Shown: positions 9,053 to 19,703 of the stretch, in pieces | How positions within the stretch are numbered: the first letter of the stretch is position 1 | How the letters are laid out: every line of letters starts with the position of its first letter | Source: DATFDN01 sp963767645 | GTDB lineage: Bacteria > Pseudomonadota > Alphaproteobacteria > Acetobacterales > Acetobacteraceae | Assembly (NCBI GenBank): GCA_963767645.1 | Contig: CAVYEW010000010.1 | Location: 496,001 to 560,000 of the forward strand | Reading direction: 5' to 3' | DNA length: 64,000 bases | Position numbers and translations under genes: made by a program | The notes under the pieces: model-generated | Seen by the model: only the letters and a program-made list of their open reading frames with translations | What the model was told of the DNA's origin: nothing | Databases searched by the model: none

Positions 9053-9565
9053 CTAGCGCTCCTGCTGGGCAGTCCGCATCACGCGCTGCGGATGACCGCC
9101 GGCCGGGCGTGCCCGCGTGCAGGACGTGAGCGTGATCGGCTGCGGCTGCGGACGGTGGGCGGCGAAGCTCACCAGCTGCTCCGCCCCCCGCAGGTGCAAC
9201 ACGGTCGGGAACAGCGTCGCGTGCTCCTGGCAGAACAGGGTGCCGCGCCGCATCCCGGTCTGGGATTCCGAGTTGGCCAGGCTGGTGATGTAGTCGTCGT
9301 GCATCTGCCGGGCCCGCCGTCCATAGGCGCGGCTGAACCACGAATCGAGCGCCCGCTCCTCGCGCGTCAGGTCAGGGCGGAACCGCTGCACGAAAGCGTT
9401 GTAATCGTCGCGCCTGTTGCACGTCAGCGCGACGACCATCAGCTCGCTCTTCAGCGCCGCCGTATCGAAGGCGCCCTGATCCACCGAACTCGCACACGGC
9501 TCGGCAACCGCGACCTCGGCGGAGAACAGGCTGGCGGCGAGCAGTCCGAGCAGGGCGAGGCGCAT
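9053..9565 (-). CDS. Secreted protein of unknown function
   Basis: A 170-residue protein with a clear Sec signal peptide (MRLALLGLLAASLFSAEVA, cleavage probably near residue 22, before EPCASS). The mature part has three cysteines (in EPCAS, ALTCNRR and LFCQEH), which could form disulfides in the periplasm. A helical centre contains NAFVQRFRPDLTREERALD. The ATG at 9565 has AGGAG 6 nt upstream; an ATG two codons earlier is too close to it. I do not recognise a named family. It lies upstream of the polysaccharide exporter on the same strand, but about 60 nt separate them. Confidence 0.75.
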   Translation of the reverse strand: MRLALLGLLAASLFSAEVAVAEPCASSVDQGAFDTAALKSELMVVALTCNRRDDYNAFVQRFRPDLTREERALDSWFSRAYGRRARQMHDDYITSLANSESQTGMRRGTLFCQEHATLFPTVLHLRGAEQLVSFAAHRPQPQPITLTSCTRARPAGGHPQRVMRTAQQER

Positions 9566-9837
9566 GGGCATCTCCTTAAGGCCGACGCGGTGCGAACCGG
9601 CGGCGTTCAGCGATTGGGTCGAGGTAAACCGTCTGTCCCGTGATCCTGCAAGCACGAATTCTTCGGAGAAGCGCCGGTTCGCCGCGGTCCCAATGGCGCG
9701 GCTTGACCGAGCCTCCCCGCATCTCATAGAGGGTGTCATCCGGGTTGCCGCAACCCCCTTGGCCTTCGCCGCGTGCGGGGGCTCCGCCGCTTCGCGAAGG
9801 CTCGCGCAGCGGCGCGTTCCGTTTTGGAGTACCGACC

Positions 9838-11217
<1,380 letters not shown>

Positions 11218-11230
11218 GAGAAGCAGTCCC

Positions 11231-11560
11231 ATGTCCTTGAAGATCCGCCTGGCCCGCGCCGGTGCAAAGAAGCGGCCGTACTACCATATCGTAGTGGCCG
11301 ACAGCCGGAGTCCCCGCGACGGGCGCTTCATCGAGAAGCTGGGCAGCTACAACCCGATGCTGCCGGCCGAGCACGAAGATCGCGTGCGCCTGCAGGGCGA
11401 GCGCATCCAGCACTGGGTCGGGCAGGGCGCGCAGCCGACCGACCGGGTGGCGAAGTTTTTGGGCCGCGCCGGCTTGGCGCCGATGCCCGCCTACCGCGAG
11501 CAGCCGGTGAAGTCGGCGCCAAAGAAGAAGGCGCAGGAACGCGCCCGCGCGGCGGGCTGA
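11231..11560 (+). CDS. rpsP: 30S ribosomal protein S16
   Basis: A 109-residue bS16. N-terminal IRLARAGAKKRPYYHIVVAD and SPRDGRFIEKLGSYNPM are family signatures; the basic tail from about residue 85 is longer than in E. coli, as is common in alphaproteobacteria. AGGAGAAG lies just upstream of the ATG. Gap to rimM is 10 nt. Confidence 0.97.
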   Translation: MSLKIRLARAGAKKRPYYHIVVADSRSPRDGRFIEKLGSYNPMLPAEHEDRVRLQGERIQHWVGQGAQPTDRVAKFLGRAGLAPMPAYREQPVKSAPKKKAQERARAAG

Positions 11561-11570
11561 GCCGGCGCGT

Positions 11571-12104
11571 ATGCCTGCCGCTCGCATCCTGCTGGGCGTG
11601 ATCGGCCGCCCGCACGGCGTGCGGGGCTTGGTGCGCGTCACCAGCTACGCCGATCCGCCGGAGGCGCTAGCCGCCTATGGCCCGCTGTCCGACGAAGCCG
11701 ACCGGCGTTTCGCGCTGCGCTGGCGCGGGGAGGGACTTGTCGAGCTGGCTGAGATCGTCGGCGGGACCGAGCGGAAGATCGCCGATCGCGAGGCGGCGGC
11801 GCGGCTGACCAACACGCGCCTGTTCGTCGCGCGCGACCGTCTGCCCGAGCCCGAGCAGGACGAATACTACCTGGCCGATCTGGTGGGATTGACGGCCCTG
11901 GACGCGAGCGGCGTCGCCATCGGGCGGGTCGCGGCCATCCATGACTACGGCGCCGGCGCGAGCCTGGAGATCGAGCGCGACGCCGGGCCGCTGGTCGTGC
12001 CGTTCACCCGTCAATCGGTGCCTGAGGTGGATGTGGCGGGCGGCAGGGTCGTGCTCGTACCACCGGCTGAGGTCGATGCCGCCCTCAAGGACTCCGCCGC
12101 ATGA
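11571..12104 (+). CDS. rimM: Ribosome maturation factor RimM
   Basis: A 177-residue protein needed for maturation of the 30S head and binding S19. The N-terminal RimM domain has LLGVIGRPHGVRGLVRVTSY. The C-terminal PRC-barrel includes EYYLADLVGLTALD and LVVPFTRQSVPEVDVAGGR. Position between rpsP and trmD is the conserved operon order. The stop overlaps the trmD start (ATGA). Confidence 0.95.
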   Translation: MPAARILLGVIGRPHGVRGLVRVTSYADPPEALAAYGPLSDEADRRFALRWRGEGLVELAEIVGGTERKIADREAAARLTNTRLFVARDRLPEPEQDEYYLADLVGLTALDASGVAIGRVAAIHDYGAGASLEIERDAGPLVVPFTRQSVPEVDVAGGRVVLVPPAEVDAALKDSAA

Positions 12105-12823
12105 CCTGGCGCGCCGCGATTCTGACCCTGTTCCCCGAGATGTTCCCCGGCCCCCTTGGCCAGTCGCTCGCCGGCCGCGCGCTGGCCGCCGGGCTCTGGG
12201 CTCTGGAGACCGTGAACATCCGCGACTTCGCGACCGACCGGCACCGCAGCGTGGACGACACGCCCTTCGGCGGCGGCGCCGGGATGGTCATGCGCCCGGA
12301 CCTGGTGGATGCCGCCGTAGCCTCGGTCGCCGACGAGCGGCCCTTGATCTATCTCACCCCGCGCGGGCGGCCGTTCCGGCAGGACGATGCAAGGCGCCTC
12401 GCCGCCGGCCCTGGCGTGGTGCTGCTCTGCGGCCGCTACGAGGGGATCGACCAGCGGGTGATCGAGGCGCGCGGCTTCGACGAGATCTCGGTCGGCGACT
12501 ATGTCCTCTCGGGTGGGGAATTGGCGGCGATGGTGGTGCTGGACGCCGTGCTGCGCCTGCTGCCCGGCGTGATGGGCGCCCCCTCCAGCGCCGAGGAGGA
12601 GAGCTTCTCCGAGCCGCTCCTGGAATACCCGCACTACACCCGGCCCGCCGAGTGGCAGGGACAACGGGTGCCCGAGGTGCTGCTGTCCGGCCATCACGCC
12701 GCGATCGCCGCCTGGCGCCGTGCGGAGGCCGAACGGATCACCCGCCTGCGCCGCCCCGACCTGTGGGCGCGGCATGCCTCCGCCGCTCCGGCAGCGATTG
12801 TCTCCGAGGCCGGCACGCCGTAA
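12101..12823 (+). CDS. trmD: tRNA (guanine-N1)-methyltransferase
   Basis: A 240-residue SPOUT enzyme that methylates G37 in tRNAs reading CNN and related codons, with S-adenosylmethionine. Signatures: LTLFPEMFPGPLGQSLAGRA, TPFGGGAGMVMRPD near residue 60, the trefoil-knot loop LLCGRYEGIDQRVIE near residue 108, and VGDYVLSGGELAA. Overlaps the rimM stop by 4 nt, so it is probably translationally coupled. Confidence 0.97.
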   Translation: MTWRAAILTLFPEMFPGPLGQSLAGRALAAGLWALETVNIRDFATDRHRSVDDTPFGGGAGMVMRPDLVDAAVASVADERPLIYLTPRGRPFRQDDARRLAAGPGVVLLCGRYEGIDQRVIEARGFDEISVGDYVLSGGELAAMVVLDAVLRLLPGVMGAPSSAEEESFSEPLLEYPHYTRPAEWQGQRVPEVLLSGHHAAIAAWRRAEAERITRLRRPDLWARHASAAPAAIVSEAGTP

Positions 12824-12846
12824 GCGAATCCACGAGAGGACCGATC

Positions 12847-13260
12847 ATGAACATCATCCAGCAATACGAGGCCGAGCAGATCGCGCGGCTGACCGCGTCC
12901 CGCGCGGTGCCCGAGTTCGGACCCGGCGACACGGTGCGGGTCATGGTGAAGGTGATCGAGGGCGAGCGCAGCCGCGCCCAGGCCTTCGAGGGGGTGGTGA
13001 TCGCCCGGTCCAACAAGGGGCTGAACAGCAACTTCACGGTGCGCAAGATCAGCTATGGCGAGGGTGTGGAGCGCGTGTTCCCGCTCTATTCGCCCACTAT
13101 CGCCGAGATCGCCGTGGTGCGCCGGGGCGACGTACGCCGCGCTAAGCTATATTATCTGCGCGGCCGGTCCGGGAAGTCGGCGCGCATCGCCGAGAAGGCA
13201 CGGGCCACCGCCAGCACCGCCGAGCCGGCGACCCAGGGCGACAACGCCTCGGCCGAGTAG
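12847..13260 (+). CDS. rplS: 50S ribosomal protein L19
   Basis: A 137-residue bL19. Core features: FGPGDTVRVMVKVIEGERSR, FEGVVIARSNKGLNSNFTVR, GVERVFPLYSP and RRAKLYYLRGRSGKSARI. A polar tail of about 25 residues follows. It has GAGAGG upstream of the ATG. Follows trmD by 23 nt and precedes leuC by 24 nt. Confidence 0.97.
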   Translation: MNIIQQYEAEQIARLTASRAVPEFGPGDTVRVMVKVIEGERSRAQAFEGVVIARSNKGLNSNFTVRKISYGEGVERVFPLYSPTIAEIAVVRRGDVRRAKLYYLRGRSGKSARIAEKARATASTAEPATQGDNASAE

Positions 13261-13284
13261 TCGAAGCAGGATAGGAGAGGGCGC

Positions 13285-14697
13285 ATGTCCGGAGCCAAGC
13301 CGCGCACGCTGTTCGACAAGGTCTGGGACAGCCACGTCGTGGAGCGGCTGCCCGACGGCACGTGCATCCTCTACATCGACCGCCATCTGATCCACGAAGT
13401 CACCAGTCCGCAGGCCTTCGAAGGCCTGCGCATGGCCGGACGCAAGGTGCGCCGGCCCGATGCGACGGTCGCGGTGGTGGACCACAACATTGCGACCACT
13501 GACCGCCGCTCCGGCATCAAGGAGGAGGATAGCCGCATCCAGGTCGAGACCCTGGAGCGCAACGTGAAGGCATTCGGGGTGCCGTATATCCCGATCCTCG
13601 ATGTCCGCCAGGGCATCGTCCACATCATCGGCCCCGAGCTAGGCGTCAGCCTGCCCGGCACGACCATCGTCTGCGGCGACAGCCACACCTCGACACACGG
13701 CGCACTCGGCGCGGTCGCCTTCGGCATCGGCACCTCGGAAGTCGAGCACGTGCTGGCCACGCAGACGCTGCTGCAGAAGCCGGCGAAGAACATGCTGATC
13801 CGGGTGGACGGCACGCTCGGCTTCGGCGCGACCGCCAAGGACATCGTGCTGGCGATCATCGGCAAGATCGGCACGGCGGGCGGCAACGGGCATGTGATCG
13901 AGTATGCGGGCGAGGCGATCCGCGCTCTCGACATGGCCGGGCGCATGACGGTCTCCAACATGTCGATCGAGGCTGGCGCGCGCGCCGGCATGATCGCCCC
14001 GGACGAAACCACCTTCGCCTACATCAAGGGCCGCGAGTTCGCCCCCAAGGGCGCGGCGTTCGACCGCGCTGTGGAGTACTGGCGCACGCTGCCATCGGAC
14101 CCAGGCGCGCACTACGACACCACGGTGACGTTGAACGCTGCCGACATCGCCCCGATGGTGACATGGGGAACCTCGCCGGGCGCCGTCGTGCCCATCACCG
14201 GCACCGTGCCCGACCCGTCCTCGGCCAAGGACGAGGCCGAGCGGGCGCAGATGCAGCGCATGCTGGAGTACATGGCGCTGAAACCGGGCACGCGGATGCA
14301 GGACGTGCCGATCGATGTCGTGTTCGTCGGCAGTTGCACCAACGGCCGCATCGAGGACATCCGCGCCGCCGCCCAGGTCGCCAAGGGCCGCAAGGTCGCC
14401 GCGGGCGTGCGCGCGCTGGTGGTGCCCGGCTCGGGGCTGGTGAAGCAGCAGGCCGAGCAGGAAGGGCTGGACCGCGTGCTGCGCGAGGCCGGGTTCGAGT
14501 GGCGCGAGGCGGGCTGCTCGATGTGCCTCGGCATGAACCCCGACAAGCTTACCCCCGGCCAGCGCTGCGCCAGCACGTCGAATCGCAATTTCGAGGGCCG
14601 CCAGGGGCCGGGCGGGCGCACGCATCTGCTCTCGCCCGCGATGGCGGCCGCGGCGGCGGTGACGGGGCGGCTCGCGGACGTGCGGGAGCTGGTGTGA
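13285..14697 (+). CDS. leuC: 3-isopropylmalate dehydratase large subunit
   Basis: A 470-residue aconitase-family subunit; with LeuD it isomerises 2- to 3-isopropylmalate. Substrate and cluster segments: FDKVWDSHVV, the CGDSHTSTHGA block near residue 130, GSCTNGRIEDIR near residue 345 and GCSMCLGMNPD near residue 408, which together hold the three [4Fe-4S] cysteines. Full length. It follows the translation operon with only 24 nt after rplS, so leucine genes may be read through from ffh-rplS. Its TGA shares one base with the leuD ATG. Confidence 0.97.
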   Translation: MSGAKPRTLFDKVWDSHVVERLPDGTCILYIDRHLIHEVTSPQAFEGLRMAGRKVRRPDATVAVVDHNIATTDRRSGIKEEDSRIQVETLERNVKAFGVPYIPILDVRQGIVHIIGPELGVSLPGTTIVCGDSHTSTHGALGAVAFGIGTSEVEHVLATQTLLQKPAKNMLIRVDGTLGFGATAKDIVLAIIGKIGTAGGNGHVIEYAGEAIRALDMAGRMTVSNMSIEAGARAGMIAPDETTFAYIKGREFAPKGAAFDRAVEYWRTLPSDPGAHYDTTVTLNAADIAPMVTWGTSPGAVVPITGTVPDPSSAKDEAERAQMQRMLEYMALKPGTRMQDVPIDVVFVGSCTNGRIEDIRAAAQVAKGRKVAAGVRALVVPGSGLVKQQAEQEGLDRVLREAGFEWREAGCSMCLGMNPDKLTPGQRCASTSNRNFEGRQGPGGRTHLLSPAMAAAAAVTGRLADVRELV

Positions 14698-15320
14698 TGG
14701 AACGGTTTACCACCCTGACCGCGATCGCCGCTCCGCTGCCGCTGGCGAATGTCGATACCGACAAGATCATCCCGGCGCGTTTCCTCAAGACTATCAAGCG
14801 CTCCGGGCTTGGCGTGCATCTGTTCGATACGCTGCGCTACGACCCGCAGGGCAACGAGCGTCCGGACTTCGTGCTCAACCGGGAGCCCTATCGACATGCG
14901 CAGATCCTGATCGCGCACGAGAATTTCGGCTGCGGCTCCTCGCGCGAGCATGCGCCCTGGGCGTTGCTCGACTTCGGCATACGCTGCGTGATCGCGCCCG
15001 ATTTCGCCGACATCTTCTACAACAACTGCTTCAAGAACGGCATTCTGCCGGTGCGTCTGCCGCGCGCGGTGTGCGACGCATTGATCGAAGACGCCAGGCT
15101 CGGCGGCAACGCGCGCGTGACGGTCGATCTGGCGCGCCAGGTCGTGGTGCGACCGAACGGCGAGGAGATCGGCTTCGAGGTCGACCCGTTCCGCAAGCAC
15201 TCGCTGCTGGAGGGACTCGACGACATCGGCCAGACCCTGCGGCGCGCAGCATCCATCGACGGTTTCGAGGCCAGGCGGCGGGCCGAGCAGGCGTGGTTGC
15301 CAGGGCTTGCGCCCGGCTGA
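14697..15320 (+). CDS. leuD: 3-isopropylmalate dehydratase small subunit
   Basis: A 207-residue swivelling domain subunit. Diagnostic segments are NVDTDKIIPARFLK near residue 20, FGCGSSREHAPWALLDFG near residue 80, and FADIFYNNCFKNGILPV. The start is fixed by the one-base overlap with leuC. The unit ends here; a gap of 364 nt follows. Confidence 0.97.
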   Translation: MERFTTLTAIAAPLPLANVDTDKIIPARFLKTIKRSGLGVHLFDTLRYDPQGNERPDFVLNREPYRHAQILIAHENFGCGSSREHAPWALLDFGIRCVIAPDFADIFYNNCFKNGILPVRLPRAVCDALIEDARLGGNARVTVDLARQVVVRPNGEEIGFEVDPFRKHSLLEGLDDIGQTLRRAASIDGFEARRRAEQAWLPGLAPG

Positions 15321-15684
15321 GCCTGCCTGCTTCAGAGATATCCGATCGGCTCCCGCATTCGGACGGTTGTGAGCCGGTGGCGCTTAAGGATCGCTTGACG
15401 TCATAAGGGCGCCATGCTCCGGATGTATGCGAGAGTCCTTGCGGCCCATCAGGGCATAGGAACGTCTCCAATAACGAATGTATCCTCACCTGGGGATTCG
15501 GGAGGAGATCGTGTGTCACCCATTGCACTGCGTCACGGCGCAGGCCGTATTCTGCTGCGTTTGCGATGAGTTTGCCATTTGAGACAGGCAAGCGACACAC
15601 TAGCCGCCAGTGATGACGTGACCGGAACGGGGCCGTACGCGGCAATCCGGGGAGGCACTCGCTATACGGCAGCATATCGCGCCC
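15321..15684. other. Intergenic region with one possible micro-ORF
   Basis: No conserved gene. The only candidate is a GTG at 15511 preceded by GGGAGGAG, encoding a 23-residue Cys-rich peptide (MCHPLHCVTAQAVFCCVCDE, then FAI) to 15582. Its strong ribosome binding site is notable, but there is no homology support. A GGGGAGG near 15650 lies too far (about 28 nt) from the permease start to serve it. No clear sigma70 promoter or terminator was identified. Confidence 0.35.
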
Positions 15685-16722
15685 GTGGCTGAGCACGCGA
15701 CCCCGGCCGAGGCCAGCATTACCGCGGAGACAGCACCGCCGGCCCCGCGCTTTGGTCTGTTGTCGCGGCTTCTGCTGGTACCCTGGGCGGGCGTGCTGGT
15801 CGCCCTGGTGGTGATCGGTGGCGCGATTAGCGTCGCCTCGCCCTATTTCCTGACCGAAGGCAACATCCTCGGCACCGTCGCCGTCTATTTCTCCTGGATC
15901 TGCATCGCCGGGTTCGGCGAGGCGGTGGTGATGATCGGCGGCGGGCTCGATCTCGCGGTCGGTTCGACCATGGGATTCGCCGGCATGATCTCGGCTCTGG
16001 TGCTGAGCAGCGGCGGCGCGTTGTGGCTGGCGCTGCTGGCCGGCGTGGCCGCCGGCGCGGCGATCGGGCTGGCCAATGCTATCGCCATCACACGGATCGG
16101 GCTGAATCCGTTCATCGCCACGCTCGGCTCGCTCAGCATGGTGCGCGGCCTGACCTACGGCATCGTGCAGGGCGCGGCGATGACACCGCCCGACAATTCG
16201 GCCGGCCGGATCTTCTCCTTGCTCGGCACCGCGACGTTCGGGGGCGTCCCCGGACCGGTCCTCGTGCTGGTGGTGATCGGGCTCGTGCTGATCGTGCTGC
16301 TCAATCACACGCCGTTCGGGCGGCACGTTTACGCGGTCGGCGGCAACGAGGCGGCGGCCCGGCTGCTTGGCCTGAATGTCACCCGGATCAAGATCGCCAT
16401 GTACATGATATCCGGCGTGCTGGCCGCGATCGGCGGTATCCTGCTTACCGCCAAGTCGGGCACCGCCCTGCCGGATGCCGCGACCGGCTACGAGCTGAAC
16501 GTGATCGCCGCCGTCATCATCGGCGGCACCAGCCTCTATGGCGGCCGCGGCACCATCCCCGGCGTCCTGATCGGGGCCGCGCTGCTCGGCGTCATCAACA
16601 ACGGGATCGTGCTGGTGGGGCTGGCCGGATACTGGCAGCAATTCATCACCGGCCTGGTGATCGTCGCCGCCGCCACGCTGGACATCGCCCGCGAACGTCT
16701 CCAAGCCAGACGAGGCCGCTGA
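15685..16722 (+). CDS. Sugar ABC transporter permease (RbsC/FrcC family)
   Basis: A 345-residue inner-membrane permease with about ten hydrophobic segments. Family marks: GGGLDLAVGSTMGFAGM near residue 90, GLNPFIATLGSLSMVRGL near residue 145, and the coupling region NEAAARLLGLNVTRIK near residue 225. GGRGTIPGVLIGA lies near the end. It pairs with the substrate-binding protein and ATPase downstream, making a ribose-type importer. The GTG at 15685 has no nearby binding site, so the start is uncertain. Substrate not identifiable from sequence alone. Confidence 0.9.
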   Translation: MAEHATPAEASITAETAPPAPRFGLLSRLLLVPWAGVLVALVVIGGAISVASPYFLTEGNILGTVAVYFSWICIAGFGEAVVMIGGGLDLAVGSTMGFAGMISALVLSSGGALWLALLAGVAAGAAIGLANAIAITRIGLNPFIATLGSLSMVRGLTYGIVQGAAMTPPDNSAGRIFSLLGTATFGGVPGPVLVLVVIGLVLIVLLNHTPFGRHVYAVGGNEAAARLLGLNVTRIKIAMYMISGVLAAIGGILLTAKSGTALPDAATGYELNVIAAVIIGGTSLYGGRGTIPGVLIGAALLGVINNGIVLVGLAGYWQQFITGLVIVAAATLDIARERLQARRGR

Positions 16723-16753
16723 GCGGGAACAAATTTATGGCCGAGGAGGACAC

Positions 16754-17794
16754 GTGACCATGACCATATCTTCCAGTCGTCGCCGGTTCCTGCTGACCGG
16801 AAGTGCCGGCATCGCGGCGGCCGGGCTTTCGGGACTTGCCTGCCCCGCCATTGTGCGCGCCGCGAAGAAATACAGCATCGCGGTGATTCCGAAGTCGCTC
16901 GACAACAGCGTGTTCTATTACGCCCATTACGGTGCCGATCAGCGGGCGAAGGAACTGGGCGACGTTGACGTGATCTGGACGGCCTCCACCACGTCCGACG
17001 CCAATCAGGAGGCGCAGGTGATCGCCGGCCTGATCTCCCGCCATGTCGATGCATTGGCGGTGGACGCCAACGCGCCGCAGCCGCTGATCGGTCCGATCAA
17101 CCAGGCGGTGGCACAGGGCACGACGGTGATCACCTGGGATTCCGATGTGCCCGGCAGCAAGCGCCGGCTGTTCTATGGCGTCGACAGCTACAAGATGGGC
17201 CAGAGCCTGGGCGAGCAGACCGTCAAGTTCATGGGCGACAACGGTAGCGTGATCCTGGTCAGCGGCGGACCCGGCGCCACCAACCTGAACGCGCGGCTCA
17301 AGGGCGCCACCGACTACCTGAAGAAGTATCCGGGCATCAAGACGGCCGGCCCGTTCTTCCATGACGACGATCTGGTTAAGGCACAGGAGCTGACCAACAA
17401 CCTGCTGATCTCGCATCCCGATGCCGGAGCGATCCTGATGGTCGCCGGCGTGCCATTCTTCGGCAAGATGAGTGCGCTGCCGCAGGTCATCAAAAACAAG
17501 GGGAAGGTGAAGATCATCACCACCGACACGCTGGCGCCGGAGCTGCCCTTCGTGAAGGACGGCTACGTGCAGGCGCTGGTTGGCCAGGATTACTGGGGTT
17601 GGGGGTACCAGTCCGTCAGCATCATCCACGACCTGCTGAGCAACAACGATTGCCATTTCCCGGAACTCGTGCCGCAAGCGATGCCCGTCGTGACAGCCGA
17701 GAACGTGGATGAATGGATCGCGCGCTGGCAGCAGGCATCCACGCCGGAAGGCGCCGCGCAGGCGTTCAAGGAAGCGCCGATCGGCTGCATGTGA
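16754..17794 (+). CDS. Sugar ABC transporter substrate-binding protein, Tat-exported
   Basis: A 346-residue periplasmic binding protein of the RbsB type. The N-terminus has a twin-arginine signal (SSRRRFLLTGS, then a hydrophobic stretch ending near ACPAIVRA), suggesting folded export by Tat. The mature domain shows YSIAVIPKSLDNSVFYYAHYGA, then repeated sugar-binding features (TVITWDSDVPGSK). GAGGAGG upstream sits 4 nt from a GTG at 16754 and 10 nt from an ATG at 16760; both are possible starts. The ATPase gene follows after 1 nt. Confidence 0.88.
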   Translation: MTMTISSSRRRFLLTGSAGIAAAGLSGLACPAIVRAAKKYSIAVIPKSLDNSVFYYAHYGADQRAKELGDVDVIWTASTTSDANQEAQVIAGLISRHVDALAVDANAPQPLIGPINQAVAQGTTVITWDSDVPGSKRRLFYGVDSYKMGQSLGEQTVKFMGDNGSVILVSGGPGATNLNARLKGATDYLKKYPGIKTAGPFFHDDDLVKAQELTNNLLISHPDAGAILMVAGVPFFGKMSALPQVIKNKGKVKIITTDTLAPELPFVKDGYVQALVGQDYWGWGYQSVSIIHDLLSNNDCHFPELVPQAMPVVTAENVDEWIARWQQASTPEGAAQAFKEAPIGCM

Positions 17795-17795
17795 C

Positions 17796-19703
17796 ATGTC
17801 GAGCGCCCAGCCCGTCCTGGAGCTTGTCGGCATCCACAAGCGGTTCGGCCCCGTCCACGCGCTGGATGGGGTGTCGTTCCAGCTTCACCCGGGGGAGATC
17901 GTCGGCCTGGTCGGCGACAATGGTGCCGGGAAGTCGACGCTGGTGAAGGTCATGTCCGGCGCCTTGCAGCCCGATGCCGGCCTGATCCGGTTCGAGGGGC
18001 GGGAGGTGCGCATCCCCTCGCCCCTTGAAGCCCGCACGCTGGGGATCGAGACGGTGTACCAGGACTTGGCCGTCGTGCCGCATATGGATGTGGAGGCGAA
18101 CCTCTTTCTCGGGCGCGAGATCACCGGCACAAGCTGGTGGAATCGCTGGCTGCTGAACAAGCCGGCGATGCGGCGGGAAGCAGCGGAGCACATCGCATCC
18201 TTGCGCGTCGGGCTTAAATCGGTGCGCCAGTCGGTCGGGCTTCTCTCCGGCGGACAGCGGCAGAGCGTGGCGGTGGCGCGCGCCATCTCCTGGGGCCGCA
18301 AGGTCGTCATCATGGACGAGCCGACGGCGGCGCTCGGCGTGCGGGAATCGCGCGGCGTGCTGGACCTGATCAAGCGGGTGAAGGAGCGCGGCCTCGCCGT
18401 CGTGCTGATCAGCCACAACATGCCGCACGTGTTTGAGCTGACCGATCGCATCTTCGTTATGCGCCACGGACGGCAGGCCGGCGACCTGGTCACGGCGGAC
18501 GCGGCGATGCGCGACGTGGTCGGCCTGATCACCGGCGTGCAGGTCGATGCCTCGGCGATTCATGAAACATCGGGTACTGTCGCGCTGAAACGGGTCGCTC
18601 GCAGCCATGGCGTCAGCATCGCCCATGCCCAACGTCGTCGTTCCCTGGTATCGGGAGGTGTCCCCGGCCTGCTGGCGCACGCTGACCCTGGCCGGCTTGT
18701 CCTGGACCTTCGATATCTACGATTCCTTTGTCCTGTCGCTGACGCTGCCGGCGCTGGTGACGGTATTCGCGCTGACCAAGGGACAGGCCGGCGCGATCGG
18801 CAGCATCCTGGCGGCCGGGCTCGTTGTCGGCGGGATCGTCTTCGGCTGGGTTGCCGACCGCATCGGGCGGGTGCGGGCGCTGGTGGTGTGCGTCTCGATC
18901 TATTCCTGCTTCTCCGGAATCACCGCGATCGCCCCGTCGGCGCATTGGGTCGCCGTGCTACGCTTCTGCGCCGGGCTCGGCATGGGCGGCGCCTGGACCT
19001 CGGGCGCGGCGCTGGTCGCCGAGACCTGGGACCCGCGTCACCGGGGCAAGGGCGGCGCGCTGATGCAGATGGGCCTGCCGGTCGGCTCCATGCTGGCCAT
19101 CGGCATCGCGGCGATCGTGGACAGCGCGTTCGGCGGTCTGGACAAGGGCGGCTGGCGGGTGCTGTACGCCATCGGCTTCCTGCCGGTGATCATCCTCTCC
19201 TTCGTCGCACGGCGCACGCCGGAATCGCCGGTCTGGCAGCACCGCGCCGCCTCGCGCGCCCCGCACGGCAGGCTGCGAGATCTGTTCGCCGGCGGCAACG
19301 CGCGCGGGCTGTCCATCGCACTCGGGTTCATCTTCTTCTGCCAATACATCTACTGGGGCGTGTTCACCTGGACACCGACCTTTCTGATCAGCGTCAAGCA
19401 CCTGAACTTCCTGCACAGCCTGAGCTTCGTGCTGTCCCAGCAGATCGGCTCGTTGTGCGGCTTCCTCGTGTTCGCGGCCCTGGTCGACCGGATCGGGCGG
19501 CGGCCGAGTTTCCTGATCTACCTGCTGATCGGGGTCGTATCGGTCGCCACCTTCGTGGCCGCGTCCGCGCAATCGGTGCTTTATGTCGCGATCTTCTGGA
19601 CCGGCTTCGGCATCACCGGCCTGTTCGCCGGCATGGGTCCGTTCACCGCCGAGCTGGTGCCGAACTCCGGCTCGCGGGGACTCGCCATGGGCATTGCCTA
19701 TAA
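17796..19703 (+). CDS. Sugar ABC transporter ATP-binding protein; frame runs on without a stop
   Basis: The first about 250 residues (to about 18540) are a complete FrcA/RbsA-half-type ATPase: Walker A DNGAGKSTL, signature LLSGGQRQSVAVARAI, Walker B KVVIMDEPTAALG, switch His in LISHNMPHV, and the usual end MRDVVGLITGV. Such proteins normally stop here. Instead the frame stays open for a further 1.1 kb to 19703, crossing the MFS gene in another frame with Arg-rich, shadow-like translation. The functional protein almost certainly ends near 18540-18590. A single inserted base would make it stop at the TGA 18586-18588 (about 263 residues), 18 nt before the MFS start. Either a natural stop loss or a sequence error explains this. 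Confidence 0.72.
   Translation: MSSAQPVLELVGIHKRFGPVHALDGVSFQLHPGEIVGLVGDNGAGKSTLVKVMSGALQPDAGLIRFEGREVRIPSPLEARTLGIETVYQDLAVVPHMDVEANLFLGREITGTSWWNRWLLNKPAMRREAAEHIASLRVGLKSVRQSVGLLSGGQRQSVAVARAISWGRKVVIMDEPTAALGVRESRGVLDLIKRVKERGLAVVLISHNMPHVFELTDRIFVMRHGRQAGDLVTADAAMRDVVGLITGVQVDASAIHETSGTVALKRVARSHGVSIAHAQRRRSLVSGGVPGLLAHADPGRLVLDLRYLRFLCPVADAAGAGDGIRADQGTGRRDRQHPGGRARCRRDRLRLGCRPHRAGAGAGGVRLDLFLLLRNHRDRPVGALGRRATLLRRARHGRRLDLGRGAGRRDLGPASPGQGRRADADGPAGRLHAGHRHRGDRGQRVRRSGQGRLAGAVRHRLPAGDHPLLRRTAHAGIAGLAAPRRLARPARQAARSVRRRQRARAVHRTRVHLLLPIHLLGRVHLDTDLSDQRQAPELPAQPELRAVPADRLVVRLPRVRGPGRPDRAAAEFPDLPADRGRIGRHLRGRVRAIGALCRDLLDRLRHHRPVRRHGSVHRRAGAELRLAGTRHGHCL

Noticed and set aside
9566..9837. 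4.5S (SRP) RNA gene upstream of ffh
   Set aside because: No GGNAAG-type tetraloop or asymmetric loop pattern was found; the gap probably holds only promoters for the divergent genes.
15031..16704. 557-codon minus-strand frame over leuD and the sugar permease
   Set aside because: Asp/His/Gln-rich shadow with no domain; opposite to two well-supported genes.
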